This document shows, one piece after another, positions 1-6,926 of a stretch of 8,155 nucleotides of DNA (position 1 is its first letter; the number at the start of each line of letters is the position of its first letter). Position numbers and translations under genes: made by a program. The notes beneath the pieces are model-generated. The model was not told where the DNA came from and ran no database searches. It saw nothing but the letters and a program-made list of their open reading frames with translations. Source of the DNA: Chloroflexota bacterium (GTDB lineage Bacteria > Chloroflexota > Anaerolineae > Aggregatilineales > UBA2796); assembly GCA_003695215.1 (NCBI GenBank), contig RFIM01000056.1:1-8155 (forward strand). Reading direction: 5' to 3'.

Positions 1-20
1 CCGCAAAGGAGTCTCTAACC

Positions 21-1160
21 GTGTCTGACAAAGTCCGTGTCGCAATTGTAGGTGTCGGCAATTGTGCCTCTTCGCTGGTGCAAGGCGTGCAGTACTACCG
101 CCACGTGGAGCCGAACAGCCTGGTGCCAGGCCTGATGCACATTGTGCTGGGCGGCTACCATATTCGAGATATCGAATTCTCGGCCGCCTTCGATGTAGAT
201 ATCGAGAAAGTTGGCAAAGACCTGAGCGAGGCGATCTTCAGCGGGCAGAACAATACTGTCAAGTTCAGCGAGGTGCCGCCTTTAGGCGTGCGCGTGGCAC
301 GCGGGCATACCCTAGATGGCTTAGGCCTGTACCTCAGCAGCAAGATTCGCCAATCGCCTGAGCCGCCCGCCGATGTCGTGCGCATCCTGCGCGAGACGCA
401 GACCGACGTTGTGGTCAATTACTTGCCTGTCGGTAGCGAGGCGGCGACGCGCTTCTACGCTGAAGCAGCGCTGGAAGCCAACTGTGCTTTTGTCAACTGC
501 ATCCCTGTCTTCATCGCGCGCGAGCCTGAGTGGCAGCAACGCTTCGCTGAGCGCGGCTTGCCGCTGATCGGCGATGACATCAAATCGCAGGTCGGCGCAA
601 CTATCGTCCATCGGCAGTTGGTCAACTTGTTCCGTGAGCGCGGCGTGATCGTCGAGCGCACCAGCCAGCTGAACGTCGGCGGCAACATGGATTTCTACAA
701 CATGCTGGAGCGCTCGCGCCTTGAGAGCAAGAAGATCAGCAAGACCAACGCCGTCACTAGCCAGCTGCCCTACGATCTGGGCGAGGAGAACGTCCACGTC
801 GGCCCGTCGGACTACGTGCCGTGGCTAGGCGATCGCAAATGGGCGCACATCCGCATTGAAGGGCGCACTTTTGGCGATGTGCCGCTGACCTTAGAGCTGA
901 AATTGGAAGTCTGGGATAGCCCGAATAGCGCGGGCGTGGTCATTGACGCCGTGCGCTGCGCCAAGCTTGGCCTGGATCGTGGCTTGCGCGGCACACTAGA
1001 GGCGCCCTCAGCCTATTTCATGAAGTCGCCGCCTGTGCAGCATCCTGATGATGAGGCGCACGCCTTGACCGAGGCCTTCATCAATGGCGAGCCGCATGCG
1101 CAACGCACCTTGCAGGGCGTAGGCTTGCCGCTCAGCGCGCCCGAGCCTTCAGCTGACTGA
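21..1160 (+). CDS. ino1: myo-inositol-1-phosphate synthase
   Basis: This cytoplasmic NAD-dependent enzyme converts glucose 6-phosphate to myo-inositol 1-phosphate (1L-myo-inositol 1-phosphate, also called 3-phosphate), the first step to inositol and inositol phospholipids. The 379-residue protein starts with a Rossmann nucleotide-binding motif, GVGNCAS, at residues 11-17. It carries the family blocks NYLPVGSE (133-140), GDDIKSQVGAT (184-194, with a lysine, K188, in the active-site region), NVGGNMDFYNM (218-228), a lysine-rich stretch near 237-241, and KLEVWDSPNSAGVVIDA (294-310). Its length matches the short actinobacterial type (about 360-370 residues), not the roughly 500-residue eukaryotic type. 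The start is GTG, supported by AAAGGAG at 5-11 with nine bases of spacing. The promoter lies outside the window. The gene converges with the acyl-CoA dehydrogenase. The family call is firm; whether the product feeds lipids or a compatible solute cannot be seen here. Confidence 0.96.
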   Translation: MSDKVRVAIVGVGNCASSLVQGVQYYRHVEPNSLVPGLMHIVLGGYHIRDIEFSAAFDVDIEKVGKDLSEAIFSGQNNTVKFSEVPPLGVRVARGHTLDGLGLYLSSKIRQSPEPPADVVRILRETQTDVVVNYLPVGSEAATRFYAEAALEANCAFVNCIPVFIAREPEWQQRFAERGLPLIGDDIKSQVGATIVHRQLVNLFRERGVIVERTSQLNVGGNMDFYNMLERSRLESKKISKTNAVTSQLPYDLGEENVHVGPSDYVPWLGDRKWAHIRIEGRTFGDVPLTLELKLEVWDSPNSAGVVIDAVRCAKLGLDRGLRGTLEAPSAYFMKSPPVQHPDDEAHALTEAFINGEPHAQRTLQGVGLPLSAPEPSAD

Positions 1161-1170
1161 TTCGGAGCAC

Positions 1171-1195
1171 AGAGGACGCCCGAAAGGCGTCCTCT
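1171..1195. terminator. hairpin between convergent genes, probable terminator
   Basis: A perfect 10-bp stem (AGAGGACGCC at 1171-1180 pairs with 1186-1195) closes a five-base CGAAA loop. It sits in the 42-base gap between the stop codons of ino1 and the acyl-CoA dehydrogenase. Only a mildly T-rich stretch (AGCTTCTCT) follows on the plus strand and there is no T-run on the minus strand. It is therefore most likely a terminator for ino1 and less surely one for the opposing gene. Confidence 0.7.
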
Positions 1196-1202
1196 AGCTT
1201 CT

Positions 1203-2420
1203 CTAAGCGTTGATGGCCTCGGCTTGCCAGTAGGCAGCGTCGTAAGCGGGCATCTCGCAGCGCAACGGGCGGTCGCGCCGATAGCCGAGCGCGTAGTCGG
1301 CTTGCATCAGCTGGTGAATCTCGCTAGTACCTTCGTAAATGACGGCGCCTTTGCTATTGCGCAGATAGCGCTCCACGTCATACTCATCGCTGAATCCGTA
1401 AGCGCCATGAATTTGAATGGCCTCTAGTGCCGCTTTCACGCTGTGATCAGTCGCAAACCACTTGGCCATGCTGGTCTCGCGTGTGTTGCGCAAACCCATG
1501 TTCTTCAGCCAACCGACGTGCAATACCATCAGGCGCGCCGCATCATACCATTGCTGCATGTAGGCGATCTTCTGCTTGATCAACTGATGCTCGCCGATAG
1601 GCTTGCCGAAGGTCTTACGCTCGTGTGCGTATTTGATGCTATCTTCCAAGCAGGCGCGAATCAGGCCCGTAGCGCCAGCTGCTACAGTATAACGGCCGTT
1701 ATCTAAGCAGCTCATGGCGATGTAGAAGCCCTCGCCTTCCTCGCCCAGCCGATTCTCGACAGGCACTTCCACATCTTGCATGGCGATCCAACCTGTTGAG
1801 CCCGCGCGCACGCCAAGCTTGCCGTGAATATCGCCTGTGGTCACGCCTTTCATATCGCGCTCGACGATGAAGGCCGTCAAGCCACGATGCCCAGCGCTCG
1901 GATCAGTCTTGGCGACCACAAGGAAATTGTGCGCTTTCGTGGCAAGGCTGATCCACATTTTCTCGCCATTCAGCACGTAGACATCGCCATGGCGCTTGGC
2001 AGTCGTTTGCATCGCCACCACATCGCTGCCCGCGCCCGATTCAGTCAAGCCAAAGGCGCCGTACTTCTGGCCGCGCGCTTGCGGCACCAGGAACTTCTGC
2101 TTTTGCGCCTCAGTGCCCCACTGCAGCAACGCCAAGCTGTTCAAGCCCATGTGAACCGACATCACCACGCGCAAGGTGCTATCCACGCGCTCCAGCTCCT
2201 CGCACACCAAGCCGAGCGTGATGTAATCGTAGCCCTGACCGCCATAACGCACAGGGATGCAGATGCCCAGGATGCCCAGCTCAGCCATGCGTGGCAAAAT
2301 GGCAGGATTCATCTGCTGCTTGCGATCCCACTCCTTGATGGTCGGGTAGACTTCTTTTTGGGCGAACTCGCGCACCATGCGCTGCGCCATCAGATGTTCT
2401 TCAGAGAGCGAAAAATCCAT
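1203..2420 (-). CDS. acyl-CoA dehydrogenase (glutaryl-CoA-dehydrogenase-like)
   Basis: This FAD-dependent enzyme would oxidise an acyl-CoA to the 2,3-enoyl-CoA and pass electrons to electron-transfer flavoprotein. The 405-residue product has the usual three-part fold: helical N-terminus (about 1-120), a beta domain opening with signature AFGLTESGAGSD (122-133) and containing the flavin-contact stretch MWIS (155-158), and a helical C-terminus. The C-terminus shows RKTFG (268-272) and the second signature QIHGAYGFSDEYDVERYL (336-353). The likely catalytic base is E363 in YEGTSEI. R84 in the block STLRVVMSVH lines up with the substrate-binding arginine of glutaryl-CoA dehydrogenase, so a short dicarboxylic acyl-CoA is possible, but the substrate is not proven. 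A tail of about 25 residues follows the usual family end. The frame stays open 51 codons further upstream (to 2573). I chose the ATG at 2420 because the protein family starts there and a candidate -10 box lies just upstream, inside the longer reading. Confidence 0.93.
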   Translation of the reverse strand: MDFSLSEEHLMAQRMVREFAQKEVYPTIKEWDRKQQMNPAILPRMAELGILGICIPVRYGGQGYDYITLGLVCEELERVDSTLRVVMSVHMGLNSLALLQWGTEAQKQKFLVPQARGQKYGAFGLTESGAGSDVVAMQTTAKRHGDVYVLNGEKMWISLATKAHNFLVVAKTDPSAGHRGLTAFIVERDMKGVTTGDIHGKLGVRAGSTGWIAMQDVEVPVENRLGEEGEGFYIAMSCLDNGRYTVAAGATGLIRACLEDSIKYAHERKTFGKPIGEHQLIKQKIAYMQQWYDAARLMVLHVGWLKNMGLRNTRETSMAKWFATDHSVKAALEAIQIHGAYGFSDEYDVERYLRNSKGAVIYEGTSEIHQLMQADYALGYRRDRPLRCEMPAYDAAYWQAEAINA

Positions 2421-2453
2421 TGCACTCAACTCGCTTGCTAAGCCTTGACATAG

Positions 2454-2482
2454 ATTATATCCATTGTAGCGCCTTTCAGGCT
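2454..2482 (-). promoter_or_regulatory. candidate promoter of the acyl-CoA dehydrogenase gene
   Basis: On the minus strand a perfect TATAAT -10 box occupies 2454-2459. The matching -35 position 17 bases upstream (2477-2482, AGCCTG) is a poor match. Transcription would start near 2447, giving a leader of about 27 bases before the ATG at 2420. The weak -35 suggests activator dependence or that only the -10 is real. Confidence 0.5.
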
Positions 2483-2483
2483 G

Positions 2484-2512
2484 TTGCGCACGGCATGCCC
2501 AAGCGCTATATT
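2484..2512 (+). promoter_or_regulatory. candidate promoter of the HNH gene
   Basis: TTGCGC (2484-2489) is followed after 17 bases by TATATT (2507-2512), which matches five of six -10 consensus bases. Transcription would begin near 2519, leaving a leader of about 77 bases that contains two AGCGCT palindromes. It lies back to back with the opposing acyl-CoA dehydrogenase promoter. Confidence 0.45.
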
Positions 2513-2595
2513 CTGAATAGCTCATCACAGCGGTCTCGGTACTTTGCCGCTTGTGAGAGCGCTGCTGGAACACCTCTGAGCGCTAGGCAGGCTTC

Positions 2596-2886
2596 ATGGC
2601 CAAGGCTCGTCCCGCGCAAGTGATCTGTGCCTTGTGTGGCAGGCAGGTCAGCCACTTCAGCCGTCATCATCTGGTGCCCAAATCCGAAGGCGGCACTGAG
2701 ACTGTCGCGCTGTGCAGCGCCTGCCACGCTACGCTGCACAAGTTCTTCACTAACCGCACTCTGGCGCGCCAAAAATGTACGATCGAGGCACTTCAGCAAG
2801 ACCCTGATATTCAGCGCTATCTGGCTTGGGTACGCAAGCAGCCCGACCGCCGCATCAGGGTCAAGCGCAAGCGCGACCGCGCCTAG
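2596..2886 (+). CDS. small HNH endonuclease-domain protein
   Basis: This 96-residue protein is one compact HNH nuclease domain with a basic tail. Two CxxC pairs (C11/C14 and C40/C43) probably hold a structural zinc. The HNH core is visible as HHLVPKSEGG (24-33) and CHATLH (43-48), with H25, H44 and H48 as candidate metal or catalytic residues. A FTNRTLA block follows at 51-57, then LAWVRKQ and a lysine/arginine-rich end that could bind DNA. An in-frame TAG at 2584-2586 fixes the ATG at 2596 as the first possible start. The Shine-Dalgarno sequence (AGG-like, 2589-2591) is weak and close. It stands alone with no methylase, toxin or phage gene beside it, so its role (DNA repair, restriction or other) cannot be assigned. 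The family is typically a stand-alone predicted nuclease. Confidence 0.85.
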   Translation: MAKARPAQVICALCGRQVSHFSRHHLVPKSEGGTETVALCSACHATLHKFFTNRTLARQKCTIEALQQDPDIQRYLAWVRKQPDRRIRVKRKRDRA

Positions 2887-4802
2887 CTCTCGCTGACGGC
2901 GTCTAGCGTCGCCACAGCGTAGGGCAGCAAGGTCAAGCTGAGGCCATCATCTGTGGCGCTGTGCCTCTCACCTGTAACGCGGAATGACTCTGGCTGCAGC
3001 ATCGCTTGCAGCGCGCTACTCTCATCCAGAATCCGCACCCGATAAGTGCCGCTCAGCACTAAACGCACTAGCTGCGGCACATGGCTCAAGTTAGCGAGCA
3101 GCAAGCGCGTTTGATTCGCCTTGCGCAGCGCCATGCCTGCTAGCTCAGGCGCCTGACCGTACAGCGGCGCGACTTCAGCTGCCGCAAACTCGCCGACATC
3201 GGCAAAGACGTGGTACAGCGGAAAGACCGCGCCCATCAAGGATGGAAAACGCGGATGCGGCACGACGCCCTCGCGCTCCAATACGCCGCGCCAGCCGCTC
3301 GTCTCATAGTAGGTCAAGCTATGAACGTCCGCCGAGCATAAAGCGGCCAAGCTGCCGAGCGTCCAGGCTGCGCCGATCAAGGCTGTTTGGCGCGGATCAA
3401 CCTGACGCGGCAGAGCCTCAGCGGGCAGCACTTCAGCGCGTACAGCGTTCGGGTTGAAGCGCGGCTTGAGCGTGATCGGGCTGAGATGCAGCTGCTTATC
3501 GGGCCCAAATTGCCGCGCCGTCAACGCTGTATCAGCTTGGGCGGCCAAATTCTCCATCAGGCTGAGGTGATCTTCGGCATGCACTTGCGGATTGAGCGCA
3601 TAGACCAAGCCGTCGGCATCAGGGTAGGCATAGCGGCTCATGTTGAGCTCAGCGAACTGAGCATGCGAGCCTGCAGCGAAAGACGCGCTCGGCGCTTCAG
3701 GCAATAGAAGGCGCCGTGCCAAGCTGAGCAGCGGCGGCGGCGTGACGAGCTCTTGCACGCTGAAGATCAGCCAGCGCAACACTGGCGGCGCGAACTCCGA
3801 CAAGGCTGCAGTCAGCTGACTCAGCTCGTTTTCGGCGTCGGCTGTGCAATAGAGCGCGATCTCCAGCGGCACATTCAAGGCGCGCGCTTCTAGCGTGGCG
3901 CGGCGCAAAGTCTGGCGCCAATTCGGCGCGCCTAAGCGCAGGTCAACGCGTAGGTGCGCCAGATTCAAAGCCCGCAAGCGCTCAATCTGGCGTGGCGAGA
4001 GCGCATCGCCGTGCTTGGCGACGCACAAGCCAATCGACGGCAAGCGCTGTGTGAACTCGCCGAGATGCAAGGCGCTGAGCGGCGCACTGAGGTGCGATTC
4101 AGCGATCTCGCCGCTGACGTGCAAGGTCACGGCTTGCTGCACTTGCGCGCCAAGCGGCAGGCTCACAGGGCGTGGCAAGCTGAGCGGCGTGCTGTACGTC
4201 TTGAAGGAAGCATCCGACCAATTGCGCTGATCTTCTGTCTCAAAGATATCGCCATCAAAGTGCAGCGTCACTTGCGCTGTGCCGAGCTGATAGGTCATAG
4301 CGCGGACGTTCAGGAAAGGTTGCTCAGGCGCGATCAGACGCGGGAAACGAGCCTCATAACATGCGCCGTCGGGCATCTCAATTTGCACAGGTAGCTCGGC
4401 GTAGCTGTGCGCAGGATGCAGCACACAGATGCCGATGCGATTGCGGCGGAAGGCGCTGAGCGCTTCGCCTGCCATGCTGAAGCGCAGCGTGCTATCGGCC
4501 ATGCCGACGATCTCGGCCTGCCAGCGGAAACGGATATCGCCTTGCGCATGGTGCGCCGTGAAAGTCAAGCGGAAGGCGCGCTCAGCGCGCTCTAGATGCA
4601 GGTCACTGACGCTGAAGGGAATCGTCTCCCAGTTTTCATCGCGCACAGCCACATAGATACGCTGCAGCACTTCGCGCTCGCCAAAGCGAATGCGCCGCAG
4701 GTCGCCATGATGGTAGAACATGCTCAAGTTGCCGGCGTGCAAGGGCAGCAGCTCAGGCGGCGGCTCAGGCGCGCCGTAGCGAAGCACAGCGATCGAAGTC
4801 AT
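2883..4802 (-). CDS. D-apionate lactonase-family protein
   Basis: The 639-residue product resembles the ApnL family, whose characterised members hydrolyse D-apionolactone to D-apionate in apiose breakdown. Three regions can be outlined: a beta-rich N-terminal domain (about 20-230) with RRIYVAVRDENW-like sequence near 48-58, NRIGICVLHP (121-130) and the block EDQRNWSDASFKTY (190-203); a probable TIM-barrel middle (about 255-545) with RVDLRL (285-290), ALNPQVHAEDHLSL (402-415), SPITLKPRFNPNA (441-453) and YYETSGWRG (498-506); and a small C-terminal beta domain (about 555-639). There is no signal peptide, so it is probably cytoplasmic. It is the second gene of an operon, nine bases after the aminopeptidase; its Shine-Dalgarno AGGG overlaps that gene's stop codon, suggesting translational coupling. 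No other apiose genes are visible, so the exact substrate is open. The family call is from motif memory, and the catalytic residues are not identified here. Confidence 0.78.
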   Translation of the reverse strand: MTSIAVLRYGAPEPPPELLPLHAGNLSMFYHHGDLRRIRFGEREVLQRIYVAVRDENWETIPFSVSDLHLERAERAFRLTFTAHHAQGDIRFRWQAEIVGMADSTLRFSMAGEALSAFRRNRIGICVLHPAHSYAELPVQIEMPDGACYEARFPRLIAPEQPFLNVRAMTYQLGTAQVTLHFDGDIFETEDQRNWSDASFKTYSTPLSLPRPVSLPLGAQVQQAVTLHVSGEIAESHLSAPLSALHLGEFTQRLPSIGLCVAKHGDALSPRQIERLRALNLAHLRVDLRLGAPNWRQTLRRATLEARALNVPLEIALYCTADAENELSQLTAALSEFAPPVLRWLIFSVQELVTPPPLLSLARRLLLPEAPSASFAAGSHAQFAELNMSRYAYPDADGLVYALNPQVHAEDHLSLMENLAAQADTALTARQFGPDKQLHLSPITLKPRFNPNAVRAEVLPAEALPRQVDPRQTALIGAAWTLGSLAALCSADVHSLTYYETSGWRGVLEREGVVPHPRFPSLMGAVFPLYHVFADVGEFAAAEVAPLYGQAPELAGMALRKANQTRLLLANLSHVPQLVRLVLSGTYRVRILDESSALQAMLQPESFRVTGERHSATDDGLSLTLLPYAVATLDAVSES

Positions 4803-4811
4803 AGTGCTGCC

Positions 4812-5915
4812 CTAGACCAGAAATTCGCCATCTTGATAAAAGAGCAGATCGTCCGCGAAAATCTGCCCGCCATCGCGCATATCGCAGATCATGTCCCAGT
4901 GGATGCTGGATTGATTCAAGCCGCCCGTCTGCGGATAGGCGCGCCCGACCGCCATATGGACAGTGCCGTGAATCTTTTCGTCGAACAAGATATGCCCTGT
5001 GAAGCGATCCACGCCACGATTGGTGCCTATGGCGAATTCGCCGAGCCGCCGCGCGCCCGCGTCTGTATCTAGCACAGCATTCAGGAAGGCCTCGCCTTCC
5101 TGTGCCGTCGCCCGAGTGATGACTCCTTGCTCGAAGTGCAGGGCAGCGCCGCGCACCACGCCGCCATTATAAAAAGCGGGATAAGTGAACTGCACCCAGC
5201 CATTGACGCTATCTTCAACGGGCGCAGTGAAGATTTCGCCATCTGGGAAGTTGACGCGCCCACTAGCGTTCATCCAGGTGCGATCGGCGATGCGCATTTG
5301 CAGGTCAATGTTTTTGCCCTTGACGTGCAGCCGCTGCTTGCCGCGCAGAAAGTCGATCAGGCGCTGCTGCTCAGCCTCAAGCTGCAGCCAACCTGCCACA
5401 GGATCGTCTTGATCGAGCAGGCAAGCGCGGTAGACGAAATCTTCGTACTCGCTGAGCGTCATGTTGGCGTCGCGCGCGTAAGCGGGCGTTGGGAAGAGTG
5501 TAGTGCAGCGGCGCAGCGTGCCATTGGCTTCGCGCTCCATCTGGATGTTCAGCAGCTCGCCATAGGCCCGCATACGCGCCTGCACCACGTCAGTTGAGAA
5601 GCCACTCAGCTCGGCAGTATTGTCAGCCGCTTCGATGCGAATGATCACATCGGCTGTCTCATACATCAGCTTGAGCATTGGATTGACAGCGGCGATCTGC
5701 TCAAGGCTGCCATGCTCGGCAGCGATGCGATTCTCATCGCTCATGTGCAGGTAGTTGAAGGGCAAGCCGCCTGCCTTGAGCGCTTCGCGCGTCAGCGCCT
5801 GCATCAGCGGCTGCGCCAGCGGCGAGGTGCCACGAAACAAAACGCGCTCGCCGCGCTGAATGCGCGTCGAGTAATTCACAAGGACTTCTGCCATCTTTTG
5901 AATGCGCGAATCCAT
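4812..5915 (-). CDS. M29-family aminopeptidase
   Basis: This is a metallo-aminopeptidase of the AmpS/PepS/aminopeptidase T type, which removes N-terminal residues from peptides in the cytoplasm using two metal ions. The 367-residue protein is somewhat shorter than the usual 400-410. It keeps the family's C-terminal metal site: E227 in NFPDGEIFTAP, E293 in LGEFAIGTN, E313 in FDEKIHGT, H320, Y327 in GRAYP, and H339/D341 in SSIHWDM. The N-terminal part (about 1-180) is the less conserved dimerisation region. The ATG at 5915 has AAAGG (5924-5928) eight bases upstream and a candidate promoter beyond it. It is the first gene of an operon with the lactonase-family gene. The M29 call is firm, though peptide preference is unknown. 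Confidence 0.92.
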   Translation of the reverse strand: MDSRIQKMAEVLVNYSTRIQRGERVLFRGTSPLAQPLMQALTREALKAGGLPFNYLHMSDENRIAAEHGSLEQIAAVNPMLKLMYETADVIIRIEAADNTAELSGFSTDVVQARMRAYGELLNIQMEREANGTLRRCTTLFPTPAYARDANMTLSEYEDFVYRACLLDQDDPVAGWLQLEAEQQRLIDFLRGKQRLHVKGKNIDLQMRIADRTWMNASGRVNFPDGEIFTAPVEDSVNGWVQFTYPAFYNGGVVRGAALHFEQGVITRATAQEGEAFLNAVLDTDAGARRLGEFAIGTNRGVDRFTGHILFDEKIHGTVHMAVGRAYPQTGGLNQSSIHWDMICDMRDGGQIFADDLLFYQDGEFLV

Positions 5916-5947
5916 TGGCTGTGCCTTTCAGAAGCGCTTTTTTGAAA

Positions 5948-5976
5948 ATTATGGCGCATCTAAAGGCGCGGCGCAA
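5948..5976 (-). promoter_or_regulatory. candidate promoter of the aminopeptidase-lactonase operon
   Basis: On the minus strand TTGCGC (5971-5976) is followed after 17 bases by CATAAT (5948-5953), five of six -10 consensus bases. The start would fall near 5941, with a leader of about 25 bases carrying the Shine-Dalgarno AAAGG. The -35 is the same hexamer as in the candidate HNH promoter. Confidence 0.5.
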
Positions 5977-5979
5977 TTC

Positions 5980-6014
5980 AAAAGACGGGCAGAGCGCTGA
6001 ATCAGCGCTCTGCC
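5980..6014 (-). terminator. Rho-independent terminator of the ferritin-like gene
   Basis: A perfect 12-bp stem (5988-5999 with 6003-6014) closes a three-base loop, 11 bases beyond the ferritin-like stop codon. Read on the minus strand it is followed after four bases by TTTT (5980-5983). The stem contains AGCGCT on both arms. Position and shape fit an intrinsic terminator that insulates the downstream aminopeptidase operon promoter. Confidence 0.8.
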
Positions 6015-6025
6015 TTGTGGTGAGC

Positions 6026-6760
6026 TCACATAGCGCCTTTGAAGGCGTCAGGGTCGGTCGCGGGCAAGACGGGCTTCAAAGCGCTCTTACCGACCACTTC
6101 CATGATCTTCTCGCGGCCGGGATAGGCTGTGGCAATGTCATCAAAGCCTTCTGCCTTGCCTTCGAGGAAGGGCGTCAGTGTTGGCACAGCATCAGAGACG
6201 TTGTAGAAGAGCGGCTCGAGCAGGGCGACGTTGTTCGGCGGCTCTTGGTTGCCGACGCTACGCATGAAGGCGAGATGTTGCGCTTCGACGCCTGCCACTT
6301 GCGCCGCGACCATCGCCAAGAGCGGCTGCGAGGCTGCAGCAAAGATGCGCGTGGCCGCCAAATACGCGCCAATGAACGCGTTCTCAGCCACTTCAGTGAT
6401 GGTAGCCAGCGTCGCCTTGTTCTCAAAAACGCCGTTAGGGAAGTAGAATTCGTTGGTCAGCGCCTTGCCGCCATTCGCCATCAAGTAGTCCAGATGCACC
6501 TGCTCAGACTCAAGCGCAGCGCGCAAGTACTTTTGCTCAAAGTCGCTGAACTTGATCACGCCGACGGTCAGCGCCATGTAGTAGTGAGTCGCTGCCAAAG
6601 TCTCGGCTGTGGCAGCCAGATTCAGTACCGTTTGCAGATCGTCGTCCTGCATCTGTGCCAGCGAGCGGCGCAGGCCGAACAGGCCATGGAAACCAGCTGC
6701 AGCTGCTGCTGCGATCACGGCGCTGCCCTTCAAAAAGTTGCGACGCGAGAGATGAGACAT
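6026..6760 (-). CDS. Tat-exported ferritin-like domain protein (PF13668 type)
   Basis: The 244-residue product begins with a twin-arginine export signal: SRRNFLKG at 5-12 followed by an alanine-rich hydrophobic stretch (13-29), with cleavage plausible around residues 33-37. The mature part (about 40-170) is a four-helix ferritin-like bundle. Six residues fit the di-iron pattern E, ExxH, E, ExxH: E53, E86, H89, E126, E159 and H162. Such proteins act outside the cytoplasmic membrane and may bind iron or manganese or handle oxidants; the activity is not established for this group. The C-terminal 75 residues are a less conserved extension. The start at 6760 is set by AAAGGAAG at 6768-6775, seven bases upstream. 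A TTG two codons earlier (6766) would lie almost on top of that site and is rejected. The gene is monocistronic and divergent from the ECF sigma gene. Confidence 0.88.
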   Translation of the reverse strand: MSHLSRRNFLKGSAVIAAAAAAGFHGLFGLRRSLAQMQDDDLQTVLNLAATAETLAATHYYMALTVGVIKFSDFEQKYLRAALESEQVHLDYLMANGGKALTNEFYFPNGVFENKATLATITEVAENAFIGAYLAATRIFAAASQPLLAMVAAQVAGVEAQHLAFMRSVGNQEPPNNVALLEPLFYNVSDAVPTLTPFLEGKAEGFDDIATAYPGREKIMEVVGKSALKPVLPATDPDAFKGAM

Positions 6761-6767
6761 CTTCAAA

Positions 6768-6775
6768 CTTCCTTT
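6768..6775 (-). promoter_or_regulatory. Shine-Dalgarno site deciding the ferritin-like start
   Basis: AAAGGAAG on the minus strand ends seven bases before the ATG at 6760, an ideal spacing. It leaves only one base before the alternative TTG codon at 6766, so the ATG start is preferred. Confidence 0.75.
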
Positions 6776-6802
6776 CAGCCAGTCAAATTGACCTGCTGCG
6801 CT

Positions 6803-6828
6803 GTAGCTGGAGCTCTTTGCGCAGCTAC
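6803..6828. repeat. 7-bp inverted repeat near the ferritin-like gene
   Basis: GTAGCTG (6803-6809) and CAGCTAC (6822-6828) form perfect arms around a 12-base centre that includes the palindrome GAGCTC. It lies about 45 bases upstream of the ferritin-like ATG, where a promoter or operator would sit. A weak -10-like TATAGA lies just beyond it on the minus strand (6832-6837) but has no good -35. It could be an operator or a leader hairpin; chance is also possible. Confidence 0.4.
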
Positions 6829-6897
6829 CAATCTATACGTGTGCCAAGCGGCGTATGGATTGTCATGCGCGCAAGGGCATGCCGAGAAAGAATGAAT

Positions 6898-6926
6898 TTG
6901 CTAAACTGGCACAAAGCAAGTATCTT
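6898..6926 (+). promoter_or_regulatory. candidate promoter of the sigma-factor gene
   Basis: TTGCTA (6898-6903) and TATCTT (6921-6926) are separated by 17 bases, each matching four of six consensus bases. The start would be near 6933, about 33 bases before the sigma ATG. The -10 and most of the spacer lie inside the large inverted repeat at 6901-6940. I found no clear ECF-type (AAC/GTC) promoter, but autoregulation cannot be excluded. Confidence 0.4.

Noticed and set aside
1824..2441. Open plus-strand frame of 205 codons antisense to the acyl-CoA dehydrogenase
   Set aside because: Its histidine- and alanine-rich composition and lack of motifs are typical of a frame opposite a GC-rich gene. 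The acyl-CoA dehydrogenase signatures settle the coding strand.
2445..2450. Perfect TTGACA on the plus strand as a -35 box
   Set aside because: No acceptable -10 lies 15 to 19 bases downstream. The same bases fall in the expected leader of the opposing gene.
2421..2573. 51-residue N-terminal extension of the acyl-CoA dehydrogenase
   Set aside because: The extension is not family-like, and it would span the perfect TATAAT just upstream of the ATG at 2420.
6832..6865. Minus-strand promoter for the ferritin-like gene (TATAGA with ATGACA)
   Set aside because: The two boxes are about 23 bases apart, too far for a standard promoter, so I note the -10-like element but do not call a promoter.
5915..6895. 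Open plus-strand frame of 326 codons antisense to the ferritin-like gene
   Set aside because: It has no recognisable motif and no good start signal, and it mirrors the codon pattern of the clear Tat/ferritin-like gene on the other strand.
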